Below, in pieces: positions 44,242 through 52,062 of a stretch of 64,000 nucleotides of DNA. The DNA lies in assembly GCF_003143935.1 (NCBI RefSeq), contig NZ_QFRX01000001.1:1436071-1500070 (forward strand), read 5' to 3'. The notes under the pieces were generated by a model. That model saw only the letters and a list, made by a program, of their open reading frames with translations. It was not told the DNA's origin and did no database searches. A program made the position numbers and the translations under genes. Position 1 is the stretch's first letter, and every line of letters begins with the position of its first letter. This DNA comes from Streptomyces sp. Act143 (GTDB lineage Bacteria > Actinomycetota > Actinomycetes > Streptomycetales > Streptomycetaceae).

Positions 44242-44271
44242 GGGGCCGGGGCTCTTTCGAGCTCCGGCCCC
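44242..44271. terminator. terminator hairpin after the FMN reductase gene
   Basis: GGGGCCGGGGCTC (44242-44254) pairs with GAGCTCCGGCCCC (44259-44271) with one G-T wobble and a TTTC loop, between convergent FMN reductase and LysR genes. Confidence 0.8.
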
Positions 44272-44295
44272 TTTCGCGCGTGAGCGGCCTGCGGG

Positions 44296-45201
44296 TCAGT
44301 ACCCCGCGATCGGCGCCAGCTCCCGCAGTTGCGCCAAAGCGGCCTCCACCGCGGGACGTGCACGGCCGCCACGCCGGGTGCAGGTGAGGAACTTGCGGTG
44401 CGGATCGCCCGCGCAGGGCACCCGGGTCACGGGCAGGTCCGGGGTGAGCTGGGCCAGCCGCGGGACGAGCGCGACGCCGAGGCCGTGGGCGACGAGCTGG
44501 GCGGTGACGTTCCAGTCCACGGCCTGGTGGACCACCGCGGGACGGAAACCGGCCTCCCCGCAGGCGGAGATGACATGCGTGTGGCAGGGACTGTCCGGCA
44601 TGGGCGCGATCCAGTCCTCGTGCGCGGCCTCCGACAGGTCGACGCGCTCCCGGCCGGCCAGCGGGTGACCGACCGGGACGACGAGGTCGAACGGGTCGTC
44701 CAGGAGCGGCCGTTGATCGAAACGGGCGTCGCTCAGCGGCGGGTTGTACGGGGTCGCCTCGACGATCGCCAGGTCGATCTCGCCCTCGAAGAGCAGGTCG
44801 AAGCTCTCCGGCACGCCCGCCTCCCGGATGTGCACGGCCAGCCGCGGATACCGCTCCTGGAGCCGGACCGCCATCGGTGCCAGCAGCACCGAGATCGCCA
44901 CCGGGTACCCGCTCACCCGCAACGGCCCCGCCGGGGCGCCCTGTTCGGCCCGCAGATCGAGCTCGGCCTCCTCCCAGCGGGCCTGGATGGCGTCGGCGTG
45001 GACCAGCAGGCTCTCCGCGGCCGGGGTGAGGCGCACCCCGCGCCCCTGGGGTTCGAGGAGGTCGACGCCCAGGTCACGGGCGAGCTGACGGATCTGCTGC
45101 GAGGCGGCGGACGGGGTGAAGTGCAGGGCCCGGGCGGCCGCGGTGACCGTGCCGTAGTGCGCGACCGCTCGCAGGACATGAAGCCGGCGCAGGTCAATCA
45201 T
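44296..45201 (-). CDS. LysR family transcriptional regulator
   Basis: 301 residues from MIDLRRLHVLRAV (45201); GTG 45210 is possible. The N-terminal HTH is TVTAAARALHFTPSAASQQIRQLARDLG, and the remainder is the periplasmic-binding-like effector domain. It is the IciA/ArgP-type short-range class (PSAASQQIRQLA), often near transporters or amino-acid genes. The divergent neighbour encodes a 63-residue zinc-ribbon-like protein. A palindrome spans its start codon. Confidence 0.88.
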   Translation of the reverse strand: MIDLRRLHVLRAVAHYGTVTAAARALHFTPSAASQQIRQLARDLGVDLLEPQGRGVRLTPAAESLLVHADAIQARWEEAELDLRAEQGAPAGPLRVSGYPVAISVLLAPMAVRLQERYPRLAVHIREAGVPESFDLLFEGEIDLAIVEATPYNPPLSDARFDQRPLLDDPFDLVVPVGHPLAGRERVDLSEAAHEDWIAPMPDSPCHTHVISACGEAGFRPAVVHQAVDWNVTAQLVAHGLGVALVPRLAQLTPDLPVTRVPCAGDPHRKFLTCTRRGGRARPAVEAALAQLRELAPIAGY

Positions 45202-45244
45202 GAAGCCCACGCTTCAAGGTGCCGTCCAGAAAGTCAACCTGGAC
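45201..45244. promoter_or_regulatory. LysR-box-like palindromes at the lysR start
   Basis: TGAAGC-CCAC-GCTTCA (45201-45216) touches the ATG of the LysR gene, and GTCCAG-N9-CTGGAC (45224-45244) follows. Both are perfect six-base inverted repeats and fit autoregulation. Confidence 0.5.
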
Positions 45245-45333
45245 GTGTACGAAAGCGATGCCGCACCCTGGATCGTGTCGCGACGGTCCACCAGCCGCGC
45301 CGGCCAATCGGCCACGACGTACGAGGAGTTCCC

Positions 45334-45525
45334 ATGACCAGCACGATCCGCACCGGCTGCCCGCACTGCGGCTGGCCGGACGACGCCGAGCCCTTCCAGG
45401 TGGTGTCCCGGCACGTGACCGCCGCGGGCAGCACCCTGTGGACGCGCTGCGGCTGCGGTTCCCTGCAGGTCCGCACGGTGGACGACCGCGGCATGCGCAT
45501 CGTCTCCCGCAGCCGCCCCGCCTAG
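45334..45525 (+). CDS. small zinc-ribbon-like protein
   Basis: 63-residue protein, ATG 45334 preceded by GAGGAG. CPHCGW near residue 9 and CGCG near residue 39 give a CxxC...CxC set that could hold one zinc. No signal or membrane segment. Function unknown. It diverges from lysR and may be its target. Confidence 0.7.
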   Translation: MTSTIRTGCPHCGWPDDAEPFQVVSRHVTAAGSTLWTRCGCGSLQVRTVDDRGMRIVSRSRPA

Positions 45526-45565
45526 GCCGGCGCTCAGGCGGTGGCCCCGGGGACGCGGCCCGGCC

Positions 45566-46447
45566 TCAGTCGAGTCCCGCCAGCCGCTCGACGGCAGGGG
45601 CCGCGAACCGCTCGACGAAGGCCGCCGGTTCGCCGGTGCGCGGGGCGAGGATCACCGTCTCGACGCCGAGCTTGGTGTAGCCCTCGATGTCCCGGGTGAA
45701 GGCGTCGAGATCGCCCGTGGCGAGCGGTTCGCCGGAGTAGGCGACGGTCTTGCGGATCGTGTCGTAGTCCCGGCCCTCGGTGTCGCAGTGACCGCGCAGG
45801 ACGTCCAGTTTGTGCGCGACCTCCTCCGGCGTGGTGGTGAACAGGTTGCAGGCGTCGCCGTACCGGGCGACCAGCCGGAGCGTCTTCTTCTCGCCCCCGC
45901 CGCCGATCATGATCTCGGGCCGCGGGCTGCTGACCGGCGCGGGGACGCACAGGGTCTCGGCGAGCCGGTAGTACTTGCCCTCGAACGGCCCGTCGGTCCC
46001 GGGGTCCCACATCTGCAGGCAGATCCGCAGGGTCTCCTCCAGCCGCTCGAACCGCTCGGCGAGCGGCGGGAACGGTACGCCGAGGCCCGCGTGCTCCCGG
46101 TCGTACCAGGCCGCGCCGATCCCGAGGGTGGCCCGGCCGCCGGACAGCACGTCCAGCGTGGTGGCGATCTTGGCGAGCAGCCCCGGGTGCCGGTAGGTCA
46201 CCCCGGTCACCAGGGCGCCGAGCTGCACCGTGGCGGTGCGGCCCGCGAGATAGCCGAGGGTTGTGTAGGCCTCCAGCATGGGGTCCTCGGCGCCGCCGTT
46301 GAACTCCATCTGGAAGTAGTGGTCCATGACCGACAGCCAGCTCACTCCCCCGGCCTCGGCCGCGGCACCCGCCGCGGCGAGTTCGGCGGCGAGCGCGGGC
46401 CCGCCTCCGGGGTGGTCGAACCGGTTGATGTGCACGCCGACCCGCAT
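45566..46447 (-). CDS. LLM-class F420-dependent oxidoreductase
   Basis: Luciferase-like TIM-barrel oxidoreductase, 293 residues from MRVGVHINRFDHPGG (46447, ribosome site GGAG upstream; GTG 46477 is an alternative). Conserved parts: SVMDHYFQME, RTATVQLGALVTGVTYRHPG, GRATLGIGAAWYDREHAGLG and EIMIGGGGEKKTLRLVARYG, the last being the F420-contact region of this group. The upstream promoter has the 19-base spacer typical of MerR-type control. Substrate unknown. Confidence 0.88.
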   Translation of the reverse strand: MRVGVHINRFDHPGGGPALAAELAAAGAAAEAGGVSWLSVMDHYFQMEFNGGAEDPMLEAYTTLGYLAGRTATVQLGALVTGVTYRHPGLLAKIATTLDVLSGGRATLGIGAAWYDREHAGLGVPFPPLAERFERLEETLRICLQMWDPGTDGPFEGKYYRLAETLCVPAPVSSPRPEIMIGGGGEKKTLRLVARYGDACNLFTTTPEEVAHKLDVLRGHCDTEGRDYDTIRKTVAYSGEPLATGDLDAFTRDIEGYTKLGVETVILAPRTGEPAAFVERFAAPAVERLAGLD

Positions 46448-46525
46448 GGCCGTCTCCGTTCCGCCGGGCTCCGTCACTGTCCACCGACCTCCGTCGACCG
46501 CAGTCGACCTCCGTCGTCCAGGCCG

Positions 46526-46556
46526 ACGCTAGGTCTTGGAGCGTTCTCGAAGTCAA
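46526..46556 (-). promoter_or_regulatory. MerR-type promoter of the LLM oxidoreductase gene
   Basis: On the reverse strand TTGACT (46556-46551) and TAGCGT (46531-46526) are separated by 19 bases, too long for normal sigma use but diagnostic of promoters twisted open by MerR-family activators. The spacer contains CTTGA...TCGAG...CTCCAAG, a broken inverted repeat as in many MerR sites. No merR gene adjoins. Confidence 0.55.
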
Positions 46557-46995
46557 GGGGTGCGGCGGCTCTTGGGGAGGCTGTCTCGTGGGGGCGCGGG
46601 GGCCGCCAGGGGCCACCTGGAACCGTGGAGGGGCAGGGGTGGCGAGGGGGCGCGGGCGGCGGACGGGGGCCGGGGCGCGAGGGGCCACCGGGGGCCGGGG
46701 GCGCGGGCGGCCACCGGGGGCCGGGGGCGCGGACGGGCCGCGAGGGCCGGGGCGCGAGGGGCCACTGGGAACCGCGGAGGGACAGGGGCCGCGAGGGGGC
46801 CAGAGACCGTGAAGCGCACCGAGGGCCACCAGGAGCCACTCACGGGCACGGGCCGCGAGGGGCGCCGGAGGCCGCGAAGCACACCTAGGGCCATCAGGAG
46901 CCGCTGACCGGCAAGGGCCGCGAGGGGTGCCGGAGGCTCATGGGAGGGGTGGGACGAGGGGCGCCGGGACGGCCGTTCTCGGTCCGTCGGGCCGC
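46557..46995. repeat. G-rich repetitive intergenic tract with a 65-bp tandem duplication
   Basis: About 440 bases without a supported gene between the Lrp stop and the LLM promoter. The plus strand is extremely G-rich with many GGGG runs. Two 65-bp units, 46811-46875 and 46876-46940, are about 83% alike (GAAGCGCACC / GAAGCACACC starts). A looser pair begins near 46608 and 46758 (AGGGGCCAC...GGAACCG). Apparent Pro/Arg- or Gly-rich frames are composition artefacts. Confidence 0.85.
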
Positions 46996-48069
46996 TCACT
47001 CCCCCGGCCGCGTCCGCAGTCGCTCCAGGAGGGCCGCTTCCGCCGCCTCGGAGCGTGGGTCGTGCCAGGGGCCCAGGGTGACGGCGCGCAGACGGCGGCC
47101 CCTCGGGTCCAGGAGGTGGCCGCCGAGTTTCATCGGCCAGAGCGTCAACGCCCGGTCCGCGACGTCGAGTTCGGGGAAGCGTTCGGTGAGCCGCGTCTCG
47201 AAGGGCGCGATGTCGTCGACCGAGCGCAGCCAGGCCGCGAGCAGCAGGTTGTGCGGTCCGGACAGGGAGGCGCAGAGCCGGATCTCGCGCAGGGCGCTGA
47301 TCCGTTCGGCGAGATGCGGGGCCCGGCTCTGCGGCACGGCGGCCCACAGCGACACCGAGACCGGCCAGCCGGACAGCGTACGGGCGACCTCGCACCGGTA
47401 GACGAGGGCGTGCTCGGCGTCGAGCCGGTCGAGGCGGCGCCGGACGGTGGTGGGGCTGAGTCCGGTGCGCTCGGCGAGCCGGGCGGCAGACTGCCGGGGG
47501 TCGTCGCTGAGTGCCTGGACGAGCTCCAGGTCGCGCCCCTCCAGCAGCTTGCCCGCCTGCGGCCGGACCCCGGCGGCCGTCACCGGCGCGAGCCGTCGGC
47601 GCTGCTCCTCGGTGAGCCGGTCCAGGCGCCAGCGGCTGCCCTCGGTGTGGAGCGTGGTGGCGACCTGGGTCCGGGAGGCGGCCACGCCGTCGAGGGCCCC
47701 GAGCCGGAAGCCCACGTACCGGGCGAGCTCGGCCTGATCGCTGAAGACGGCGGTGACCAGCAGGTCGCGGCCCCCGCTGACGTGCTCCAGGTTGAACACG
47801 TGCGGGTCCTCGGCGATCGCGGCGGCGACCGTGTGGAGCCGCCCGGCCGCGCAGTCGACCTCGATGAAGGCGACGACCGAGGGCGCGTGCGCGTGCGCCG
47901 CCGGATGCACGCTGATCCAGGCGTGACCGGCCCGGGTCAGCCGGGCCCACCGGCGGGCGACGGTCGAGGCGTCGAGGCCGAGGACGTCGCCGATCGTCTG
48001 CCAGTCCGCGCGCGGCGCGATCTGGAGGGCGGTGACGGGAGGTAGTCGAGTTCGTCGAGCACGGGTCAC
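46996..48069 (-). CDS. two-module Lrp/AsnC family regulator with apparent 5' frameshift
   Basis: Lrp-type regulator with two DNA-binding modules: HTH1 DWQTIGDVLGLDASTVARRW with ARLTRAGHAW, an alpha-beta RAM-like domain, then HTH2 QSAARLAERTGLSPTTVRRR and a second RAM-like part to the end. The uninterrupted frame can start at GTG 48069 but then lacks the family's LDxxD opening. A better start is GTG 48062, with GAGGAG six bases upstream, encoding LDELDY, but it is out of frame. One base appears missing near 48037-48044, after which VTALQIAPRADW continues. Either a recent inactivating change or a sequencing error. It diverges from an M20 amidohydrolase gene. Confidence 0.78.
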   Translation of the reverse strand: MTRARRTRLPPVTALQIAPRADWQTIGDVLGLDASTVARRWARLTRAGHAWISVHPAAHAHAPSVVAFIEVDCAAGRLHTVAAAIAEDPHVFNLEHVSGGRDLLVTAVFSDQAELARYVGFRLGALDGVAASRTQVATTLHTEGSRWRLDRLTEEQRRRLAPVTAAGVRPQAGKLLEGRDLELVQALSDDPRQSAARLAERTGLSPTTVRRRLDRLDAEHALVYRCEVARTLSGWPVSVSLWAAVPQSRAPHLAERISALREIRLCASLSGPHNLLLAAWLRSVDDIAPFETRLTERFPELDVADRALTLWPMKLGGHLLDPRGRRLRAVTLGPWHDPRSEAAEAALLERLRTRPGE

Positions 48070-48094
48070 TCCTCGACCTGGATGATGCGGCTGT

Positions 48095-48133
48095 TTCCTG
48101 CAAATGATCTGCGGACCACGGTGGATTCCTGCA
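48095..48133. promoter_or_regulatory. TTCCTGCA direct repeats between lrp and the amidohydrolase gene
   Basis: TTCCTGCA occurs at 48095-48102 and 48126-48133, 31 bases apart, about three helical turns, in the 105-base divergent region. This phasing suits an Lrp-type octamer or tetramer contacting one DNA face. Confidence 0.4.
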
Positions 48134-48174
48134 CACGTGCGACGTTGATCGGAGGCATCGGCACTATACCGGCC

Positions 48175-49383
48175 ATGTTCAAGCACAGCGACGCCCTCGT
48201 CCTCGAAGACTCCCTGATCCGGCTCCGCCATGCGCTGCACCGCGAGCCCGAGCTGGGGCTCGACCTGCCGCTGACCCAGCGCAAGGTCCTCGACGCGCTC
48301 GCCGGTCTGCCGCTGGAGATCACCCTGGGCAAGCGGCTCACTTCGGTCACCGCGGTGCTGCGCGGCGGCCGTCCCGGTCCCGCGGTCCTGCTGCGCGGCG
48401 ACATGGACGCCCTGCCCGTCCAGGAGGACAGCGGCGTCCCGTACGCCTCGCAGGTGCCCGGCCGGATGCACGCGTGCGGGCACGATCTGCACACCGCGGG
48501 ACTGGTCGGGGCGGCGCGGCTGCTGGCGGCCCGGCGGGAGGAACTCGCGGGCGACGTCGTGTTCATGTTCCAGCCGGGCGAGGAAGGCATGCGGGGCGCC
48601 GCCCTGATGATCGAGGAGGGGGTCCTCGACGCGGCCGGCAGCCGGGTGGTGGCAGCGTACGCGCTGCACGTCACCTCGACGCTGCTGCCCACCGGCTTCG
48701 CGGCCGTCCGGCCGGGCCCGATGCTGGCGGCCTCCGACACGGTCACGGTCCGGGTCGCCGGCGCGGGCGGCCACGGCTCGACCCCGCACTCCGCGAAGGA
48801 CCCGGTCCCGGCCGTGTGCGAGATGGTCACGGCCCTGCAGACGATGGTCACCCGCACCGTCGACGTCTTCGACCCCGCGGTGGTGACGGTCGGCTCGCTG
48901 CACGCCGGTTCCGCGGGCAACGTGATCCCCGAGCACGCCGAGTTCGAGGCGACCGTACGGTCCTTCTCCGCGGCGACACAGGCCAAGGTCAGGGCCGGGA
49001 TCGAGCAGACGGTCCGCGGGGTCGCCGCCGCGCACGGCGTGGCCGCCGACGTCGACTACCGGGAGAACTACCCGGTTACCGTCAACGACCCCGAAGAGGC
49101 GGCGTTCGCGCTGCGCACCGCCCAAGACCTCCTCGGCGCGGACCACGCCTTCGAGGCGCCGCGCCCGCTGACCGGCTCGGAGGACTTCTCCTTCGTGCTG
49201 CGCGAGGTGCCGGGGGCGTACGTCGGACTCGGCGCCTGCCCGCCGGACCGCGACCCGGCGACCGCCGCCATGAACCACTCGCCCCGTGCCGTCTTCGACG
49301 ACCGCGCCGTCCTCGACGCGGCCGTGTTGCTCGCCGAACTCGCCGCCCGCCGCCTCGGGCGCACCGCCGAGGAGGCCGTGTGA
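48175..49383 (+). CDS. M20 family amidohydrolase (N-acyl amino acid hydrolase-like)
   Basis: 402-residue metallopeptidase-family hydrolase starting MFKHSDALVLEDSL. Metal and catalytic segments: LLRGDMDALPV, MHACGHDLHTA (Cys/His ligand pair), FMFQPGEEGMRG (catalytic Glu pair) and HVTSTLLPTG; the lid-domain signature is GGHGSTPHSAKDP. It matches hippurate hydrolase/IAA-amino-acid hydrolase-like enzymes that deacylate N-acyl amino acids. The Lrp regulator diverges from it and the MFS gene overlaps its stop (GTGA), suggesting an uptake-and-cleavage or export unit for amino-acid conjugates. Confidence 0.9.
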   Translation: MFKHSDALVLEDSLIRLRHALHREPELGLDLPLTQRKVLDALAGLPLEITLGKRLTSVTAVLRGGRPGPAVLLRGDMDALPVQEDSGVPYASQVPGRMHACGHDLHTAGLVGAARLLAARREELAGDVVFMFQPGEEGMRGAALMIEEGVLDAAGSRVVAAYALHVTSTLLPTGFAAVRPGPMLAASDTVTVRVAGAGGHGSTPHSAKDPVPAVCEMVTALQTMVTRTVDVFDPAVVTVGSLHAGSAGNVIPEHAEFEATVRSFSAATQAKVRAGIEQTVRGVAAAHGVAADVDYRENYPVTVNDPEEAAFALRTAQDLLGADHAFEAPRPLTGSEDFSFVLREVPGAYVGLGACPPDRDPATAAMNHSPRAVFDDRAVLDAAVLLAELAARRLGRTAEEAV

Positions 49384-50828
49384 GATCCCCCGATGCGACC
49401 CCCTCCCCCGCCGCCGCCCCCGGCGTGGCGGCGGAGCGGCCCGCGTCCGTGCGTGCCGTCGTCGGCCTGCTGGTCCTCTTCGAGCTGACGAGCGGTTTCC
49501 TCCAGGGCGGCATCACACCGCTGCTCCCGGAGATCGGCAGCGAGCTCGGCATCCCCGACGCCGAGCTGGCCTGGGTGATCTCCGCCCAGCTCCTCGCCGC
49601 CGCGGTGTCCGTGCCGGTCCTCGGCCGGCTGGGCGACCTGTACGGTCACCGGCGGCTGCTGCGCATCGCCCTCGGCTGCGTCGCCGTCGGCACGCTGCTC
49701 GTGGCGTTCGCCGATTCCTGGCCGGTGCTGCTCGCGGGCCGGGTGCTGATGGGTCCGCTGGCCGCGCTGCTGCCCCTGGAGATCGCGCTGGTCCGCGACC
49801 GGCTCCCGGTGGACCTGGCCCGCTCCGCGATCGCCCGCCTGGTCGGGGCGCTGGCCCTCGGCACCCTGCTCGGCGGGGTCGTCCTGGGCGCCGCCCAGGA
49901 GGCCACCGGAGACGTACGGACCACGCTCCTCGTCCCCGCGGTCCTCGCCGTGGCCTGTGTGCCCGTGTCCTTCCTGGCCGTGCCGGAGTCCCGGCGGGCC
50001 AGCGGCGGCAGACTCGACTGGCCGGGCGCGGTGCTGCTGAGCGCGGCCATGGTGCTGCTCCTGTCCGGGGTGTCCGCCGCGCAGGACGAGGGGCTGCTGT
50101 CCGGCACGGTGCTCGGCCGGCTGCTGCTCGCGGTGCTGCTCGGCGGGGTGTGGGCGGCGGTAGAACTGCGCACCGCGGAGCCGCTGGTGGACCTGCGGGC
50201 CCTGGCCGACCGCAGGGTGGCCCCCTTCTTCGTGGGCGCGTTCGCCTTCGGCGTCGTGTACTTCGGCAGTCAGACGCCGGAGGCCACGTTCCTCGCCGCC
50301 GACCCGGAGCGGACGGGGTACGGCTTCGGGCTCTCGGCCCTGTCGATCTCCCTGGTGGCCCTGCCGGCGGCGGTGACGGCGGTCGTCACCTCCTCGCTCA
50401 CCGCCCGCATCGCGGGCCGTGTCGGCTACGTCCCGGCGGTGACCGGCGCGTTCGTCCTGATCGGCGCGAGTTTCATGGTCACGGCCGTCCTGCACACGGC
50501 GGTCTGGCAGCTGGTGGCGGCGAAGGTGCTCGCCGGGCTGGGTACGGGGGTGGCGCTCGGCGCGATCCCGACGGTGATCGCGGAGGGCAGCGACCCGTCC
50601 CGTACCGGCGTGACGACCGCCCTGTACAACAACGTCAAGACGCTCGGCGGAGCGATGGCGGGCGGCGTGACGGTCTCCCTGCTGGCCGCGGCCACGAGCC
50701 GGGGGCCCGGCGACGCCACTCCCGCCGAGTCGGGTTACGTGGCGGTCTGGCTGCTGTGCGCGCTCCTCGCCCTCGGCGCGGCGGCGGTGACGGCGACGGC
50801 CCGGCGGGCGGGACGCGACGGCGGTTAG
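49380..50828 (+). CDS. MFS transporter
   Basis: 482-residue major facilitator of the 14-helix drug:proton antiporter (DHA2-like) type. The GTG start at 49380 overlaps the amidohydrolase stop. Early helices include AVVGLLVLFELTSGFLQGGI and motif A-like region GRLGDLYGHRRLLRIAL; the second half contains TAALYNNVKTLGGAMAGG-type motif. In an operon with an N-acyl amino acid hydrolase it may move the substrate or the amino acid product. Confidence 0.88.
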   Translation: MRSPDATPSPAAAPGVAAERPASVRAVVGLLVLFELTSGFLQGGITPLLPEIGSELGIPDAELAWVISAQLLAAAVSVPVLGRLGDLYGHRRLLRIALGCVAVGTLLVAFADSWPVLLAGRVLMGPLAALLPLEIALVRDRLPVDLARSAIARLVGALALGTLLGGVVLGAAQEATGDVRTTLLVPAVLAVACVPVSFLAVPESRRASGGRLDWPGAVLLSAAMVLLLSGVSAAQDEGLLSGTVLGRLLLAVLLGGVWAAVELRTAEPLVDLRALADRRVAPFFVGAFAFGVVYFGSQTPEATFLAADPERTGYGFGLSALSISLVALPAAVTAVVTSSLTARIAGRVGYVPAVTGAFVLIGASFMVTAVLHTAVWQLVAAKVLAGLGTGVALGAIPTVIAEGSDPSRTGVTTALYNNVKTLGGAMAGGVTVSLLAAATSRGPGDATPAESGYVAVWLLCALLALGAAAVTATARRAGRDGG

Positions 50829-51811
50829 GAAACCGTCTCCTCCGGCTCTCCCTCCCCCCGCTTCTTTTCCTTCCGCCCCTTCGAGGCGCGCAGGCTGGTG
50901 AGGGTGGTGACCGCGAGGACGAGCACGATGAAGCCGAGCGAGAAGGGGATGCTGATCTCGGGGACGTGCACGCCGGACTCGTGCAGCGCGTGCAGCAGCA
51001 GCTTGACGCCGATGAAGCCGAGGATGATCGACAGGCCGTAGCTGAGGTGGACGAGCCGCTTGAGGAGGCCGCCGATGAGGAAATACAGCTGGCGCAGGCC
51101 CATCAGGGCGAAGGCGTTGGCCGTGAAGACGATGTACGGCTCCTCGGTGAGCCCGTAGATGGCGGGGATGGAGTCGAGGGCGAAGAGGAGGTCCGTGGAG
51201 CCGATCGCCAGCATCACCACCAGCATCGGGGTCATGACCCGCTTGCCGTTCTCCTCGATCCACAGCTTGGTGCCGTGGTAGCGGTCGGCCACGCCGAAGC
51301 GCTCCTCGACCGTCCTCAGCAGCTTGTTCTCCTCGTACTCCTCCTCGTGGCCCCCCTTGCGGGCGTCCTGGACGAGCTTCCAGGCGGTCCAGATCAGGAA
51401 GGCGCCGAACAGGTAGAACACCCAGGAGAACGCGGAGATGATGGCCGCGCCGGCCGCGATGAACCCGGCGCGCAGCACCAGGGCGATCAGGACGCCGACC
51501 ATGAGCACCCGCTGCTGGTACTGCGAGGGCACCGCGAACCTGGACATGATCAGCACGAAGACGAAGAGGTTGTCGACGCTCAGCGACTTCTCGGTGATGA
51601 AGCCCGCGAAGAACTCCCCGGCCGGTTCGCCGCCACTGAACACGAGCAGACCGATCCCGAAGAGACAGGCGAGCGCGACCCACACGGCCGTCCAGACGCC
51701 GGCTTCCTTGAGGGACACGTCGTGCGGCTTGCGGCCGATGAAGAAGTCGACGGCGATGAGCGCGCACAGGGCGGCGACGGTCACCAGCCAGGCGGTGAGG
51801 GAGACGTTCAC
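50825..51811 (-). CDS. TerC family integral membrane protein
   Basis: 328-residue TerC/Alx-like protein with about nine helices. Conserved acidic patches lie within helices: ALIAVDFFIGRK, EKSLSVDNLFVFVLIM and ATDLLFALDSIPAIYGL-like GSTDLLFALDSIPAI, which mark the cation (manganese-type) path in this family. The C-terminal tail is basic-acidic and cytoplasmic. Its stop overlaps the convergent MFS stop. Associated with metal homeostasis or tellurite resistance. No ter operon partners are present. Confidence 0.9.
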   Translation of the reverse strand: MNVSLTAWLVTVAALCALIAVDFFIGRKPHDVSLKEAGVWTAVWVALACLFGIGLLVFSGGEPAGEFFAGFITEKSLSVDNLFVFVLIMSRFAVPSQYQQRVLMVGVLIALVLRAGFIAAGAAIISAFSWVFYLFGAFLIWTAWKLVQDARKGGHEEEYEENKLLRTVEERFGVADRYHGTKLWIEENGKRVMTPMLVVMLAIGSTDLLFALDSIPAIYGLTEEPYIVFTANAFALMGLRQLYFLIGGLLKRLVHLSYGLSIILGFIGVKLLLHALHESGVHVPEISIPFSLGFIVLVLAVTTLTSLRASKGRKEKKRGEGEPEETVS

Positions 51812-51852
51812 GTGCTTACTCCTGGTGCGGGTGGGGCCGCGGGGTGGGGCCT

Positions 51853-51960
51853 TGACAGCGTTGTCTCAGGTTCCGATCCCTTCCACCACCGGAAGGTGAA
51901 CAACGGGTCACGACCCGGCAAGGCCGGTGTTCACACCGGTGCCACCCGCCGTTCGGCGGG
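51853..51960. promoter_or_regulatory. structured divergent region between terC and the hydrolase gene
   Basis: The palindrome GACAGCGTTGTC (51855-51866) lies nearest terC. Two stems follow: GGCCGGTGT-TC-ACACCGGTGCC-like (51922-51942) and CCCGCCG-TT-CGGCGGG (51945-51960). They lie inside the 251-base divergent region, so they would be in a leader rather than terminators. I see no match to the manganese (yybP-ykoY) riboswitch that precedes many terC/alx genes. Confidence 0.4.
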
Positions 51961-52062
51961 CAGGTTCCACCGGACGGGGCATCCGGGTGGCGAACGCGGG
52001 GCGAAGGGGCACTCGTGCCGCCGCAGCCCCGTATGACGTCCCGCCCCGTGTGAGGAGAAGCC

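Noticed and set aside
46553..48136. 527-residue minus-strand open frame, Pro/Arg-rich
   Set aside because: Antiphase to the Lrp gene and driven by the G-rich tract; no conserved motif.
51812..52062. yybP-ykoY manganese riboswitch upstream of terC
   Set aside because: The conserved loop sequences of that riboswitch are not visible on the terC-sense strand.
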